From the NCBI GenBank assembly GCA_964568735.1, contig CAZMRF010000068.1:1-27465 (forward strand): a stretch of DNA of 27,465 bases, in the 5' to 3' direction. This document shows positions 1 to 6,993 of the stretch, one piece after another. The DNA comes from CAZMRF01 sp964568735 (lineage in GTDB: Bacteria > Acidobacteriota > Polarisedimenticolia > JACPZX01). Under the pieces are notes generated by a model, which was not told the DNA's origin, did not search any database, and was given only the letters and a program-made list of their open reading frames with translations. How positions within the stretch are numbered: position 1 is the stretch's first letter; each line of letters opens with the position of its first letter. Made by a program: the position numbers and the translations under genes.

Positions 1-181
1 TCTGGCGCCCGCTCATGATGCTGAAGGCCATCGCGATGGTGTCCTCCTGCATCAGGCGCTTCAGCTCGGTGAGGGGCAGGAGGTTCCCGTGGACGCGGAT
101 GACGGGGTAGGAGCCGACCTTGAGGTGGAGGTCGGAGGAGCCCCGCTCGGTCGCGATCTTCAGGAGGTCGTTGATATGCAT
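1..181 (-). CDS. pilT: Type IV pilus twitching ATPase PilT, N-terminal fragment
   Basis: Only the first 60 codons are in the window; the gene runs off the left edge. The protein begins MHINDLLKIATERGSSDLHL and continues with KVGSYPVIRVHGNLLPL. This is the PAS-like N-terminal region of PilT/GspE-type secretion ATPases, with the characteristic GxSDLHL and RxxGxL signatures. PilT is the cytoplasmic hexameric ATPase that depolymerises type IV pilins and drives retraction. The ATPase core (Walker A and B boxes) lies outside the window, so PilT versus the paralogue PilU cannot be settled. The start at 181 is supported by an AGAGG Shine-Dalgarno sequence just upstream and by a promoter about 40 bases before it. 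The gene follows rsmE in the same direction but appears to be transcribed independently. Confidence 0.88.
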   Translation of the reverse strand, partial: MHINDLLKIATERGSSDLHLKVGSYPVIRVHGNLLPLTELKRLMQEDTIAMAFSIMSGRQ

Positions 182-222
182 GGATCCGCCTCTGGATGCG
201 ATGCGTTACGCGTCGGGGCGCC

Positions 223-252
223 AATATAGACCGCCCCCCGGCGGCAGGTCAA
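223..252 (-). promoter_or_regulatory. Promoter candidate for pilT
   Basis: Reading the minus strand, TTGACC (252-247) and TATATT (228-223) are separated by 18 bases. This is a good match to a housekeeping sigma-factor promoter in otherwise very GC-rich DNA. The predicted transcription start is near 216, giving a leader of about 35 bases before the pilT ATG. It was identified by eye from motif matches only. Confidence 0.65.
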
Positions 253-275
253 AGAAGCCCGCCAAGTTGGGCGTC

Positions 276-388
276 GCGCGCCGAAGGGTCGCCCTGCGCT
301 CCGACTTTCGGCCGGAGTCACGTCGAGGCCTGATGAGCGATCACGGCCCAGCCTCCAGACGTACGCTCCGGGCGACCCTTCGGCGCGC
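276..388. repeat. Perfect 19-bp inverted repeat with 75-base interior, between rsmE and pilT
   Basis: The left arm (276-294) reads GCGCGCCGAAGGGTCGCCC. The right arm (370-388) is its exact reverse complement. The right arm abuts the rsmE stop codon (391-389), and the pilT promoter lies on the other side. The interior contains smaller dyads such as GACT/AGTC and TGAT/ATCA. As RNA it would form a very stable 19-bp stem. There is no T tract after it in either direction, so it is not a standard intrinsic terminator. No flanking target-site duplication is evident. It could be a transcription-stopping or mRNA-stabilising structure, a small RNA, or a miniature mobile or REP-like element. Confidence 0.8.
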
Positions 389-1132
389 TCATGCTCGGCC
401 ACCGGCGATCAGGATGACGAGTGCGGCTCCTACCGCCGCCGCCGTGTCCGCCCGCAGGGTCGTGGATCCCAGCCCGATGGGCGTCCAGCCGGCAGTCCGC
501 GCAGCGGCTTCTTCCTCGTGGGTCCAGCCTCCCTCGGGACCTACGAGGATCGCAGCCTCTTTCGGAGGCGCGGAATCCCCGAGTCTCACGGCCTCCTCGC
601 CGCCCGCCACCAGGAAGGCCCGGAGGACCGAGCTCCCTGCTCCGCCCCCCCGCCGCAGCGCTTCCTCGAATCCCACGGGCTCCGTGACCTCGGGGACGAC
701 GAGACGGCCCGATTGCTTCGCGGCGGCCACGGCGATCCTCCGGAGCCTGTCCAGCCGCCCCCATCGGCCCGGCGCGGCCCTCACGACGCTCCGCGCGGCC
801 ACCACGGGGACGATCCTGATCGCGCCGATCTCGGTGACCTTCTCGACGACGCTCTCCATTCTCTCGCCGTGGAGGACCGACGCCATGACGGTCAGGGCGA
901 TTCGCGGCTCGACCGAGGGGGACTCCGGCTCGCCCAGCACGGCCAGGGAGCGCGAGGGCTCGACCGCCTCGAGGCGCGCGTGGAAGCCTCGCCCGCGGCC
1001 GTCGAAGACAGCGACGGGATCGCCGCTCTTGAGGCGGAGCACCTTGGAGAGATGACGATGCTCGGCGCCGCGGATCCAGGCCTTCCCCTCTTGCAGATCT
1101 CCGGGGTCGATCAGGAACCTCCGGTCACGCAT
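389..1132 (-). CDS. rsmE: 16S rRNA (uracil-1498-N3)-methyltransferase RsmE
   Basis: This is a 247-residue SPOUT-class methyltransferase, normal length for RsmE. It methylates N3 of U1498 in 16S rRNA in the assembled small subunit, using S-adenosylmethionine. The N-terminal PUA-like part (residues 1-70) includes RRFLIDP and HLSKVLRLKSGD. The SPOUT core carries EKVTEIG (about 98), AAAKQSGR (136-143), the cofactor-binding loop GPEGGW (198-203) and the family signature LGSTTLRADTA (221-231) that forms the trefoil knot. The ATG at 1132 overlaps the end of prmA by 8 bases, so the two genes are probably translationally coupled. It is the last gene of the hrcA-grpE-dnaK-dnaJ-prmA-rsmE string. Identification is secure. 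Confidence 0.95.
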   Translation of the reverse strand: MRDRRFLIDPGDLQEGKAWIRGAEHRHLSKVLRLKSGDPVAVFDGRGRGFHARLEAVEPSRSLAVLGEPESPSVEPRIALTVMASVLHGERMESVVEKVTEIGAIRIVPVVAARSVVRAAPGRWGRLDRLRRIAVAAAKQSGRLVVPEVTEPVGFEEALRRGGGAGSSVLRAFLVAGGEEAVRLGDSAPPKEAAILVGPEGGWTHEEEAAARTAGWTPIGLGSTTLRADTAAAVGAALVILIAGGRA

Positions 1133-2045
1133 GGGGGCTTCGATGGACCGTGCAGGCCCACCCCTCGCTGGCGTCCGAGGCGAGCGGCTCGGCTCCTCCG
1201 CGCACGGCCGCCGCCGCCACCTCCGCCGCCTCGTGCTCGAGCAGGCCGCTGAGGATCAGGCACCCCCCGGGCCGGAGGCAGCGGAGCAGGTCGGGCATGA
1301 GATCCTCGAGCGTGCCGGCGCTGATATTGGCCACGACCTGATCGAACCCCGATCCGATCGCCTCGGGGCCGGCCTGCGCGAGATGGACCCTGGAGGCGTG
1401 GCGGTTGAGCCGGACGTTGCGGCGCGCGACCTGCAACGCTTCGCCGTCGGTGTCGATGCCGACGGCGCTCCGGCTCCCGAGCGCCGCGGCCGCGATCGCG
1501 AGGATTCCGCTCCCCGTCCCCACGTCGAGGACAGTTCCTTCCGCACTGTGATGTGTCGCTAGGGCCTCGAGGCAGAGCCGCGTCGTCGCGTGCTCGCCGG
1601 TTCCGAAAGCTCTCCCCGGGACGATCCTGAGCGTGAGCCTTCCCTCCGGCGAAGGCGCCTCGCCGGGTGACGGGAGAGCCGCGGAATCGGGGTCGGGGAC
1701 GGGGATGATCTCGAAGCGCTCGCCGATCTCGAGGCGGCCGAGCGACGCAATCCACCGCTCGACCCAGTGTCCGTCCTCGAAGTCCGCCACCGAGACGAGA
1801 TGGATGGGGCCCGCCACGGGGCAGGCAGCCATGAGCTCCTCCTTCGAAGGCAGGAGGTGGCCCCGCTCGAAGTAGGCGCGCAGAGTGATCCATCCCGGTG
1901 GCCCGCCCGCAGAAGGCAGCGCCTCGACGCCCAGGGCCCCCCGCCCGCACAGGGCGCTCGAGAGATCCTCCTCGGCCATGGCGGGCGCCTCGAGGGTGAT
2001 CAGGATCCAGGGAGGGCGTCCCTTGCCCTCAGGAGAAGATGTCAC
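1125..2045 (-). CDS. prmA: Ribosomal protein L11 methyltransferase PrmA
   Basis: This Rossmann-fold SAM-dependent methyltransferase modifies ribosomal protein L11. The N-terminal substrate-recognition domain begins with PPWILITLEAP. The diagnostic PrmA motif AFGTGEHATT lies near residue 146, SAM motif I (LDVGTGSGILAIAA) near 173, and the VVANISAG loop near 237. I place the start at GTG 2045, inside the last codons of dnaJ (17-base overlap), giving 306 residues, close to the usual 290-310. The reading frame is open further upstream to 2090, but that extension is arginine-rich and lies over dnaJ. The conserved start of the family is W-L-E-I-T-L, which here needs a start only a few codons earlier. 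Downstream it overlaps rsmE by 8 bases. Confidence 0.93.
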   Translation of the reverse strand: MTSSPEGKGRPPWILITLEAPAMAEEDLSSALCGRGALGVEALPSAGGPPGWITLRAYFERGHLLPSKEELMAACPVAGPIHLVSVADFEDGHWVERWIASLGRLEIGERFEIIPVPDPDSAALPSPGEAPSPEGRLTLRIVPGRAFGTGEHATTRLCLEALATHHSAEGTVLDVGTGSGILAIAAAALGSRSAVGIDTDGEALQVARRNVRLNRHASRVHLAQAGPEAIGSGFDQVVANISAGTLEDLMPDLLRCLRPGGCLILSGLLEHEAAEVAAAAVRGGAEPLASDASEGWACTVHRSPHA

Positions 2046-3141
2046 GCACTTTCCGGAAGAGGCTCCGGTCGCCCTCCGCCACGGCCTCATCGCCCGATTC
2101 TGCCAGCGCCTCGAGGGCTTCCCGACCGGCGCGAGAGAGCTTCGAGGGGGTCCTCAGGGTGACGCGCACGAGGAGATCGCCCGCGCCGTGCCGGCCGTGG
2201 ATGCCCTCCCCGCGCATTCTGAAGATGGATCCCGTCTGTGTCCCGGGGGGGATCTTCATGGTTCGCTCCTCTCCGCCCAGGATCGGCGCCTTCACCTCCG
2301 TCCCCAGGGCAGCCTGCGAGAAGGTCAGCGGCAGGTCACAGACGAGGTCGTCGCCCTCGCGGGTGAAGATCTCGTGCTCTCTGACGTGGATCGTGATGTA
2401 GAGGTCGCCGGGGCCGGCACCGGGGCCCCCCCCTTCGCCCTCTCCGCGCACACGGAGGCGGTTGCCGGTGTCGGCGCCCGCGGGCACATGGAGCTCCAGC
2501 GTTCGGTTGCGGCGGATCCTCCCCTCTCCCCGGCACTCCTCGCAGGGGCGGCGTACGGTCCTGCCCGAGCCACGGCATGACGAGCATGTCCTGGCGATGC
2601 TGATGAAGCCCTGGCGGATGGTCTGCTGGCCACTGCCGCCACAGGCCCCGCAGCGGACGACGTCGGAGGGAGAAGCGGCTCCCGTGCCGTCGCAGCGCGG
2701 GCAGTTCTCGATCCGCGGCAGCTCCAGCCGGCGATCCGCTCCGAAGGCCGCCTCTTCCAGCGTGATCTCCAGATCGTAGGCGAGATCCGCTCCGCGGCGC
2801 GGGCCGCGCGCCCGCCGTCCGCGCCCGCCGAAGATGTCGCCGAATCCGAAGAGATCTCCCAGGATGTCCGCGAAGTCGACGAAGGCGGCGGGATCGAAAT
2901 CCGGCGTGCCTCCGCCCCCGACTCCTGCGTGACCGAGAGTGTCGTAGCGGCGGCGCTTCTCGGGATCGGAGAGGACGGCCCAGGCCTCGGAGGCCTCCTT
3001 GAACTTCTCCTCGGCCTCGCTGTCACCTTGATTGCGGTCCGGGTGGTGCTCGAGGGCGGCCTTGCGGTAAGCGGCCTTGATCTCCTCCGCCGGGGCCGAG
3101 CGGGAGACGCCGAGGATCTCGTAGTAGTCCCTCTTGGGCAT
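2029..3141 (-). CDS. dnaJ: Hsp40 co-chaperone DnaJ
   Basis: A full-length class A J-protein (370 residues) that delivers substrates to DnaK and stimulates its ATPase. The J domain (1-70) holds the essential HPD tripeptide at 33-35. A Gly/Phe-rich linker follows (about 74-118, with GDLFGFGDIFGGRGRR). Four intact CxxCxGxG zinc repeats have cysteines at 147/150, 164/167, 186/189 and 200/203. Two beta-barrel substrate-binding domains follow. It lies 58 bases downstream of dnaK in the same operon, and that gap contains a 14-bp dyad. Its 3' end overlaps the prmA start. No key residue is missing. Confidence 0.97.
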   Translation of the reverse strand: MPKRDYYEILGVSRSAPAEEIKAAYRKAALEHHPDRNQGDSEAEEKFKEASEAWAVLSDPEKRRRYDTLGHAGVGGGGTPDFDPAAFVDFADILGDLFGFGDIFGGRGRRARGPRRGADLAYDLEITLEEAAFGADRRLELPRIENCPRCDGTGAASPSDVVRCGACGGSGQQTIRQGFISIARTCSSCRGSGRTVRRPCEECRGEGRIRRNRTLELHVPAGADTGNRLRVRGEGEGGGPGAGPGDLYITIHVREHEIFTREGDDLVCDLPLTFSQAALGTEVKAPILGGEERTMKIPPGTQTGSIFRMRGEGIHGRHGAGDLLVRVTLRTPSKLSRAGREALEALAESGDEAVAEGDRSLFRKVRDIFS

Positions 3142-3171
3142 GGTGAGGTCAGGGGCCTTCCAGGGTCAGGA

Positions 3172-3185
3172 CCGGGATCTCCCGG
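3172..3185. other. 14-bp dyad in the dnaK-dnaJ gap
   Basis: CCGGGATCTCCCGG is two 6-bp complementary arms around a central 2 bases. It is the only obvious structure in the 58-base spacer between the dnaK stop and the dnaJ start. A short hairpin here could act as an mRNA processing or attenuation site, as intergenic stem-loops do in other dnaK operons. In GC-rich DNA it could also be chance. Confidence 0.3.
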
Positions 3186-3199
3186 CCGCGCCGCGCGGA

Positions 3200-5110
3200 T
3201 CAGCTCGGCTCGATCTCCCCGTCGCCGTCTCCCGGGCCGCCTCCCTGTCCGCCGGATCCCGCCGCCGCGCCGGCGGCCTGAGAGCCGGGGATCCTGCTGG
3301 CCGAGGAGGGGTTGTAGAGGATCACGTCGGTGAGTGTCTTGGAGACCTCCTGGAGCTTCTCGAGGCACTCGGTGCACTCCGAGACGCTGTTGCCGCTCAG
3401 GGCGCGCCGGGCCTCCGCGAGGGTCCGCTGCACCATCTTGCGCCTGGCCTCCTCGAGCAGGGAGCCGAACTCCGCAAAGGTCTTCTCGTTGCTGTCGAGC
3501 AGGCCTTCGAGACGCTGCTGGATCCGGAGCAGCTCGGCCTTCACTCGATCCTCCTCCGCGTGCCGCTTCGCGTCCTCGATAATGTCGTTGATCTCGCCTT
3601 CGGTCAGCCCGCTGCTCGGCGCGACGATGATCCGCTGCTCGCTCCCGGTGGCCTGGTCCCTGGCGGAGACGTGGACGATGCCGTTGCTGTCGAGGTCGAA
3701 GGTCACTTCGATCTGCGGCACCCCCTTCGGAGAGGGCGGGATTCCCACGAGATCGAAGCGGCCGAGCGACTTGTTGTGCGCGGCCATCTCGCGCTCGCCC
3801 TGAAGGACGTGGACTTCCACCTTGCCCTGGTTGTCCGTGACGGTGGTGAAGATCTTCGACTTGCGCGTCGGAATGGTCGAGCTGCGCTCGATCAGCTTCG
3901 TGAACATCCCTCCACGCGTCTCGATGCCCAGGCTCAGGGGCGTGACGTCCAGGAGGACCATATCCTTGACCTCCCCCCTGAGGATCCCGGCCTGGATCGC
4001 GGCGCCGATCCCGACGACCTCGTCGGGGTTCTTGTCGCGGTTGGGCTCCTTGCCGAAGATCTCCCTCACGAGCTCCACGACGCGCGGGGTGCGCGTCTGC
4101 CCGCCCACCAGGAGGACCTCTTCGACGTCTTCCGGCTTCAGCCGGGCCATGGCGAGGGCGTCCATCACGGGGCCTCGGGTACGCTCGATGAGGTCTCCGA
4201 CCATCTTCTCGAACATGTCGCGGTCGAGCTTGACGTTGAGGTGCTTCGGCCCCGTCTCGTCGGCGGAGAGGAAGGGGAGGTTGATGTCCACCTGCTCCTG
4301 CGCCGAGAGCTCGCACTTCGCCTTCTCCGCGGCTTCCTTGAGCCTCTGCAGCGCGAGCTTGTCGTGCCGGAGCTCGATCCCGTGCGCCTCGCGGAAGCGC
4401 TCGAAGAGCCATTCGACGATCCTGTTGTCGAAGTCCTCCCCGCCGAGGAAGGTATCGCCCGACGTGGCCTTGACCTCGAAGACACCGTCCCCGATCTGGA
4501 GGATCGTGATGTCGAAGGTCCCTCCCCCCAGGTCGTAGACGGCGATCCGCTTCTCCTGCATCTCGTCGTAGCCGTAGGCGAGGCAGGCCGCGGTCGGCTC
4601 ATTGATGATGCGGCTGACCTTCATCCCTGCAATCCGGCCGGCATCCTTGGTGGCCTGCCTCTGGGAGTCGTCGAAATAGGCCGGCACGGTGATGATGGCC
4701 TCGTCCACCTCCGTGCCGATGAACCCCTCGGCAATCTCCTTGAGCCGGCTCAGGACGATGCCCGAAATCTCGGGAGGGGAGAACTCACGGCCGCGGATCT
4801 TGAGGCGGATGTCACCGTTGGGTGCGCCCGTGACCTCGTAGGGCAGGAGATCCTTCGCTTTCGTCACCTCGGGTGAGTTGAACTTGCGCCCCAGCAGGCG
4901 TTTCACCGCGTACACGGTGTTCGTGGGGTTCGTGATCATCTGCCGCTTGGCGATCTGGCCGACCAGACGATCCCCCTTCTCCGTGAAACCGACCACGGAG
5001 GGTATCGTCCGGCTCCCTTCCTTCGTGGGAATGACCTGGGGCTTGCCGCCTTCGATGAAGGCCATGCAGCAGTTCGTGGTCCCCAGATCAATCCCGATGA
5101 TCTTCCCCAT
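3200..5110 (-). CDS. dnaK: Hsp70 chaperone DnaK
   Basis: A 636-residue, full-length Hsp70, the ATP-driven chaperone working with DnaJ and GrpE. The nucleotide-binding domain (about 1-385) shows phosphate loop 1 IGIDLGTTN, the catalytic-lysine region YAVKRLLGR, the second phosphate loop YDLGGGTFDIT and the adenosine motif LVGGQTRTPRV. The interdomain linker VLLDVTPLSLGIET is intact, followed by the beta-sandwich substrate domain and helical lid. Small departures from the usual sequence are NEPTAACLAYG (normally AAALAYG) and TTNCC near the N-terminus. A Cys-x-x-Cys pair (ECTECLEK) lies in the lid. The C-terminus is Gly-rich and ends GEIEPS. The ATG at 5110 lies 23 bases inside the end of grpE. 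Confidence 0.97.
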   Translation of the reverse strand: MGKIIGIDLGTTNCCMAFIEGGKPQVIPTKEGSRTIPSVVGFTEKGDRLVGQIAKRQMITNPTNTVYAVKRLLGRKFNSPEVTKAKDLLPYEVTGAPNGDIRLKIRGREFSPPEISGIVLSRLKEIAEGFIGTEVDEAIITVPAYFDDSQRQATKDAGRIAGMKVSRIINEPTAACLAYGYDEMQEKRIAVYDLGGGTFDITILQIGDGVFEVKATSGDTFLGGEDFDNRIVEWLFERFREAHGIELRHDKLALQRLKEAAEKAKCELSAQEQVDINLPFLSADETGPKHLNVKLDRDMFEKMVGDLIERTRGPVMDALAMARLKPEDVEEVLLVGGQTRTPRVVELVREIFGKEPNRDKNPDEVVGIGAAIQAGILRGEVKDMVLLDVTPLSLGIETRGGMFTKLIERSSTIPTRKSKIFTTVTDNQGKVEVHVLQGEREMAAHNKSLGRFDLVGIPPSPKGVPQIEVTFDLDSNGIVHVSARDQATGSEQRIIVAPSSGLTEGEINDIIEDAKRHAEEDRVKAELLRIQQRLEGLLDSNEKTFAEFGSLLEEARRKMVQRTLAEARRALSGNSVSECTECLEKLQEVSKTLTDVILYNPSSASRIPGSQAAGAAAGSGGQGGGPGDGDGEIEPS

Positions 5111-5783
5111 CGGTCTCTCCTGTTCCCCCCGGACTGTCCGCGGACGCCGTGGGCAGCGGAATCGCCACCTTCACGAGCGAGGGCCGGACCACTCTCCCCC
5201 CCAGGGTGTAGCCCTTGCGAATCTCCTCGACGATCGTGTTCGCAGCGAAGCCCTCCCTGGGCTCCACCGTCACCGCCTCGTGGTAGATCGGATCGAAGGC
5301 CTCGCCGAGCGTTTCGATCGGCTCCAGGCCGAGCTTCTTCAGCGTGTCGTCGATCTGGCGCCGGATGAGCGCGACTCCCGCACGGAAGCCCGGGTCCTCC
5401 GCGGGCTGATCCAGGGCCCTGTCGAGATTGTCGATCGCGGGCAGGATTTCCGTGATAACGCCCGCGGAGAGGCGGGCGCGCTCCTCGGCCCGGTCGCGCT
5501 CGACGCGCTTGCGGAAGTTCTCGAAGTCGGCTCTCACCCTGACGTACTGGTCCTTGAGGCTCTCGATCTCCTGGCGCGCCTCTTCGAGGGCATCGCTTCC
5601 CCCGGCGTCGCCGCCCTCCTCGTCGAGCGCCGCGGCGCCGGGCCTCCGATGCCTCGATGCGCCCGATGGCGGCGCATCGGCCGGGACGATCTCGATGAGG
5701 CCCTCTTCGGGGTCGCCCTGATCATCGCCGCCGATGATGTGGTCGATCCTGATCTTCTCGGGCTTTCCAGGTCCTTCCGGCAC
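5088..5783 (-). CDS. grpE: Nucleotide exchange factor GrpE
   Basis: This is the DnaK nucleotide exchange factor (231 residues). A divergent acidic N-terminal stretch of about 80 residues leads into the long dimerising helix (EEARQEIESLKDQYVRVRAD), then ENFRKRVERDR and PAIDNLDRAL. The C-terminal beta domain has the signature FDPIYHEAV followed by GYTLGGRVVRPSLVKVA. I chose the GTG at 5783, which follows the hrcA stop closely and has an AAGGAG Shine-Dalgarno sequence 10 bases upstream. The frame is open upstream to 5957, but that part overlaps hrcA and has shadow-like composition. It overlaps dnaK by 23 bases, and the order hrcA-grpE-dnaK-dnaJ is classical. Confidence 0.94.
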   Translation of the reverse strand: MPEGPGKPEKIRIDHIIGGDDQGDPEEGLIEIVPADAPPSGASRHRRPGAAALDEEGGDAGGSDALEEARQEIESLKDQYVRVRADFENFRKRVERDRAEERARLSAGVITEILPAIDNLDRALDQPAEDPGFRAGVALIRRQIDDTLKKLGLEPIETLGEAFDPIYHEAVTVEPREGFAANTIVEEIRKGYTLGGRVVRPSLVKVAIPLPTASADSPGGTGETDGEDHRD

Positions 5784-5800
5784 GGCTCGATGGCTCCTTC

Positions 5801-6859
5801 TCAGTCGGTGTACCTGGACAGGAGCCTCCCGAAGACGCGGGAGACGTAGTCCACGAGCGCCACCGCTTTGGCGTATTCCATCCGTGTTGGGCCGATCACG
5901 CCCAGGGCGCCGCGCGGCGAGCCGTCGGGCCCGTACGCGCTGGTGATCAGCGTGCACCTGTTGAGATCGGGAAGGTCGGTCTCCGATCCGATGATGACGC
6001 GCACGCCGTCCTCGTCTCCTTCCACGCAGCGGTTGAGGATGCGGAGGAGGCTGTGCCTCTCATCGAGGGTCCTGAGAATTCCCTGGAGGTGGAGCACGTC
6101 CGCGAACTCCGGCGCCTGGAGCAGGTTCGACGCGCCGTCCAGGAAGACCTGGCTGGCCTCGCTCCCCTCGCTGACCCCCTCCATGGAGGCCTTGCCGAGC
6201 GTGAGCGCGTCGCGCATCAGGTGATCGTAGGCCGCCTGCTCTTCGGTGAGCATCGTGCGGATCCGCTCGCGAATCTCGGGAAGCGTCCGCCCCTGGAAGG
6301 TCTCGGTCAGGTAGCGCCCCGCCCGGTCCAGGTGATCCTGGGTGTACTCGTCGTCGGCATCGAAGACCTTGTTGTGGATCATCCCCGAGGCCGCGACAAC
6401 GATGGCGACGACCCTCCGCGGCGCGAGGCGGACGAACTCGATGTGCTTGAGCTGGACGCGGGAGATGTTGGGCGCCACCACGACGCCTACCTGATGCGAG
6501 GCCTGGGAGAGGACGCGCGAGACCTGGGCATACATCTCGGCGAGATCGGTGGCGGGGAGGTCCAGCGATTGCTGGATGAACCGCTCGTCGGCCGGTTCCA
6601 CCCGGCCGCGGCGCATCAGGTAGTCCACGTAGACCCGGTAGCCCAGTTCGGAGGGAACCCGCCCCGCCGAGGAATGCGGCTGCTCCAGCAACCCCATCTC
6701 CTCGAGGTCCGACATGGTGTTACGGACCGTGGCCGCGCTCACGCGATCGGGCACACGCCGGGCGACCGTTCGGGAGGAGACGGGCTCGCCTGAGGCGACG
6801 TGCTCCTCCACGACGGAGCAGAGGATCTGCTGCTCTCTGCGATCGAGATTAAGCTCCAT
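5801..6859 (-). CDS. hrcA: Heat-inducible transcription repressor HrcA
   Basis: Repressor of class I heat-shock genes (352 residues). The N-terminal winged helix (1-75) reads LDRREQQILCSVVEEHVASG, EPVSSRTVARR and VSAATVRNTMSDLEEMGLLE. It is followed by the nearly invariant QPHSSAGRVPSELGYRVYVD. The GAF-like C-terminal domain includes VGVVVAPN and the late motif GALGVIGPTRMEYAKAV. HrcA binds operators near heat-shock promoters and depends on GroEL for folding in studied bacteria. The start at ATG 6859 matches the conserved beginning of the family. A longer frame to 6934 would include the promoter itself and is rejected. It is the first gene of the operon, so autoregulation is likely. Confidence 0.94.
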   Translation of the reverse strand: MELNLDRREQQILCSVVEEHVASGEPVSSRTVARRVPDRVSAATVRNTMSDLEEMGLLEQPHSSAGRVPSELGYRVYVDYLMRRGRVEPADERFIQQSLDLPATDLAEMYAQVSRVLSQASHQVGVVVAPNISRVQLKHIEFVRLAPRRVVAIVVAASGMIHNKVFDADDEYTQDHLDRAGRYLTETFQGRTLPEIRERIRTMLTEEQAAYDHLMRDALTLGKASMEGVSEGSEASQVFLDGASNLLQAPEFADVLHLQGILRTLDERHSLLRILNRCVEGDEDGVRVIIGSETDLPDLNRCTLITSAYGPDGSPRGALGVIGPTRMEYAKAVALVDYVSRVFGRLLSRYTD

Positions 6860-6868
6860 CTTCTTGAA

Positions 6869-6881
6869 AACTCTAAGAGTT
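6869..6881. promoter_or_regulatory. 13-bp perfect palindrome in the hrcA leader, candidate operator
   Basis: AACTCTAAGAGTT consists of two 6-bp arms around one central base. It lies between the hrcA promoter and its ATG, where HrcA operators often sit. It is not the canonical CIRCE element (TTAGCACTC-N9-GAGTGCTAA), which I do not find here. It shares only the CTC...GAG core with a much shorter spacing. The AT-rich composition is unusual for this genome. The role is inferred. Confidence 0.45.
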
Positions 6882-6904
6882 ACAGGCACCGAAAAGGACG
6901 AGGC

Positions 6905-6934
6905 AATATAAGGTCGTCCGGGAGTCTCCGTCAA
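6905..6934 (-). promoter_or_regulatory. Promoter of the hrcA-grpE-dnaK-dnaJ operon
   Basis: On the minus strand TTGACG (6934-6929) and TATATT (6910-6905) are separated by 18 bases, matching the consensus at 5 of 6 positions each. The predicted start point is near 6898, with a leader of about 40 bases that contains the 13-bp palindrome. The match to the housekeeping consensus suggests control by a repressor rather than by a dedicated heat-shock sigma factor. Confidence 0.7.
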
Positions 6935-6993
6935 GGTTCCGACAGGAACTCAGATCTTGCAGGGGCTGCCCGGAGCCTCCCCCGTCGGAGAAG

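Noticed and set aside
276..388. Intrinsic terminator for rsmE
   Set aside because: The stem is strong, but the 75-base loop and the lack of a T run do not fit a standard intrinsic terminator, so it is listed as an unexplained inverted repeat.
2325..4412. 695-codon minus-strand open frame across dnaJ and dnaK
   Set aside because: It runs in another frame through two well-supported chaperone genes. The translation is Arg/Pro-rich without any motif.
6860..6934. Longer HrcA start at 6934
   Set aside because: It would place the promoter -35 and -10 inside the coding sequence, and the extra residues match nothing in the family.
6860..6993. Canonical CIRCE element
   Set aside because: I looked for TTAGCACTC-N9-GAGTGCTAA on both strands near hrcA and found only the shorter AACTCT/AGAGTT palindrome.
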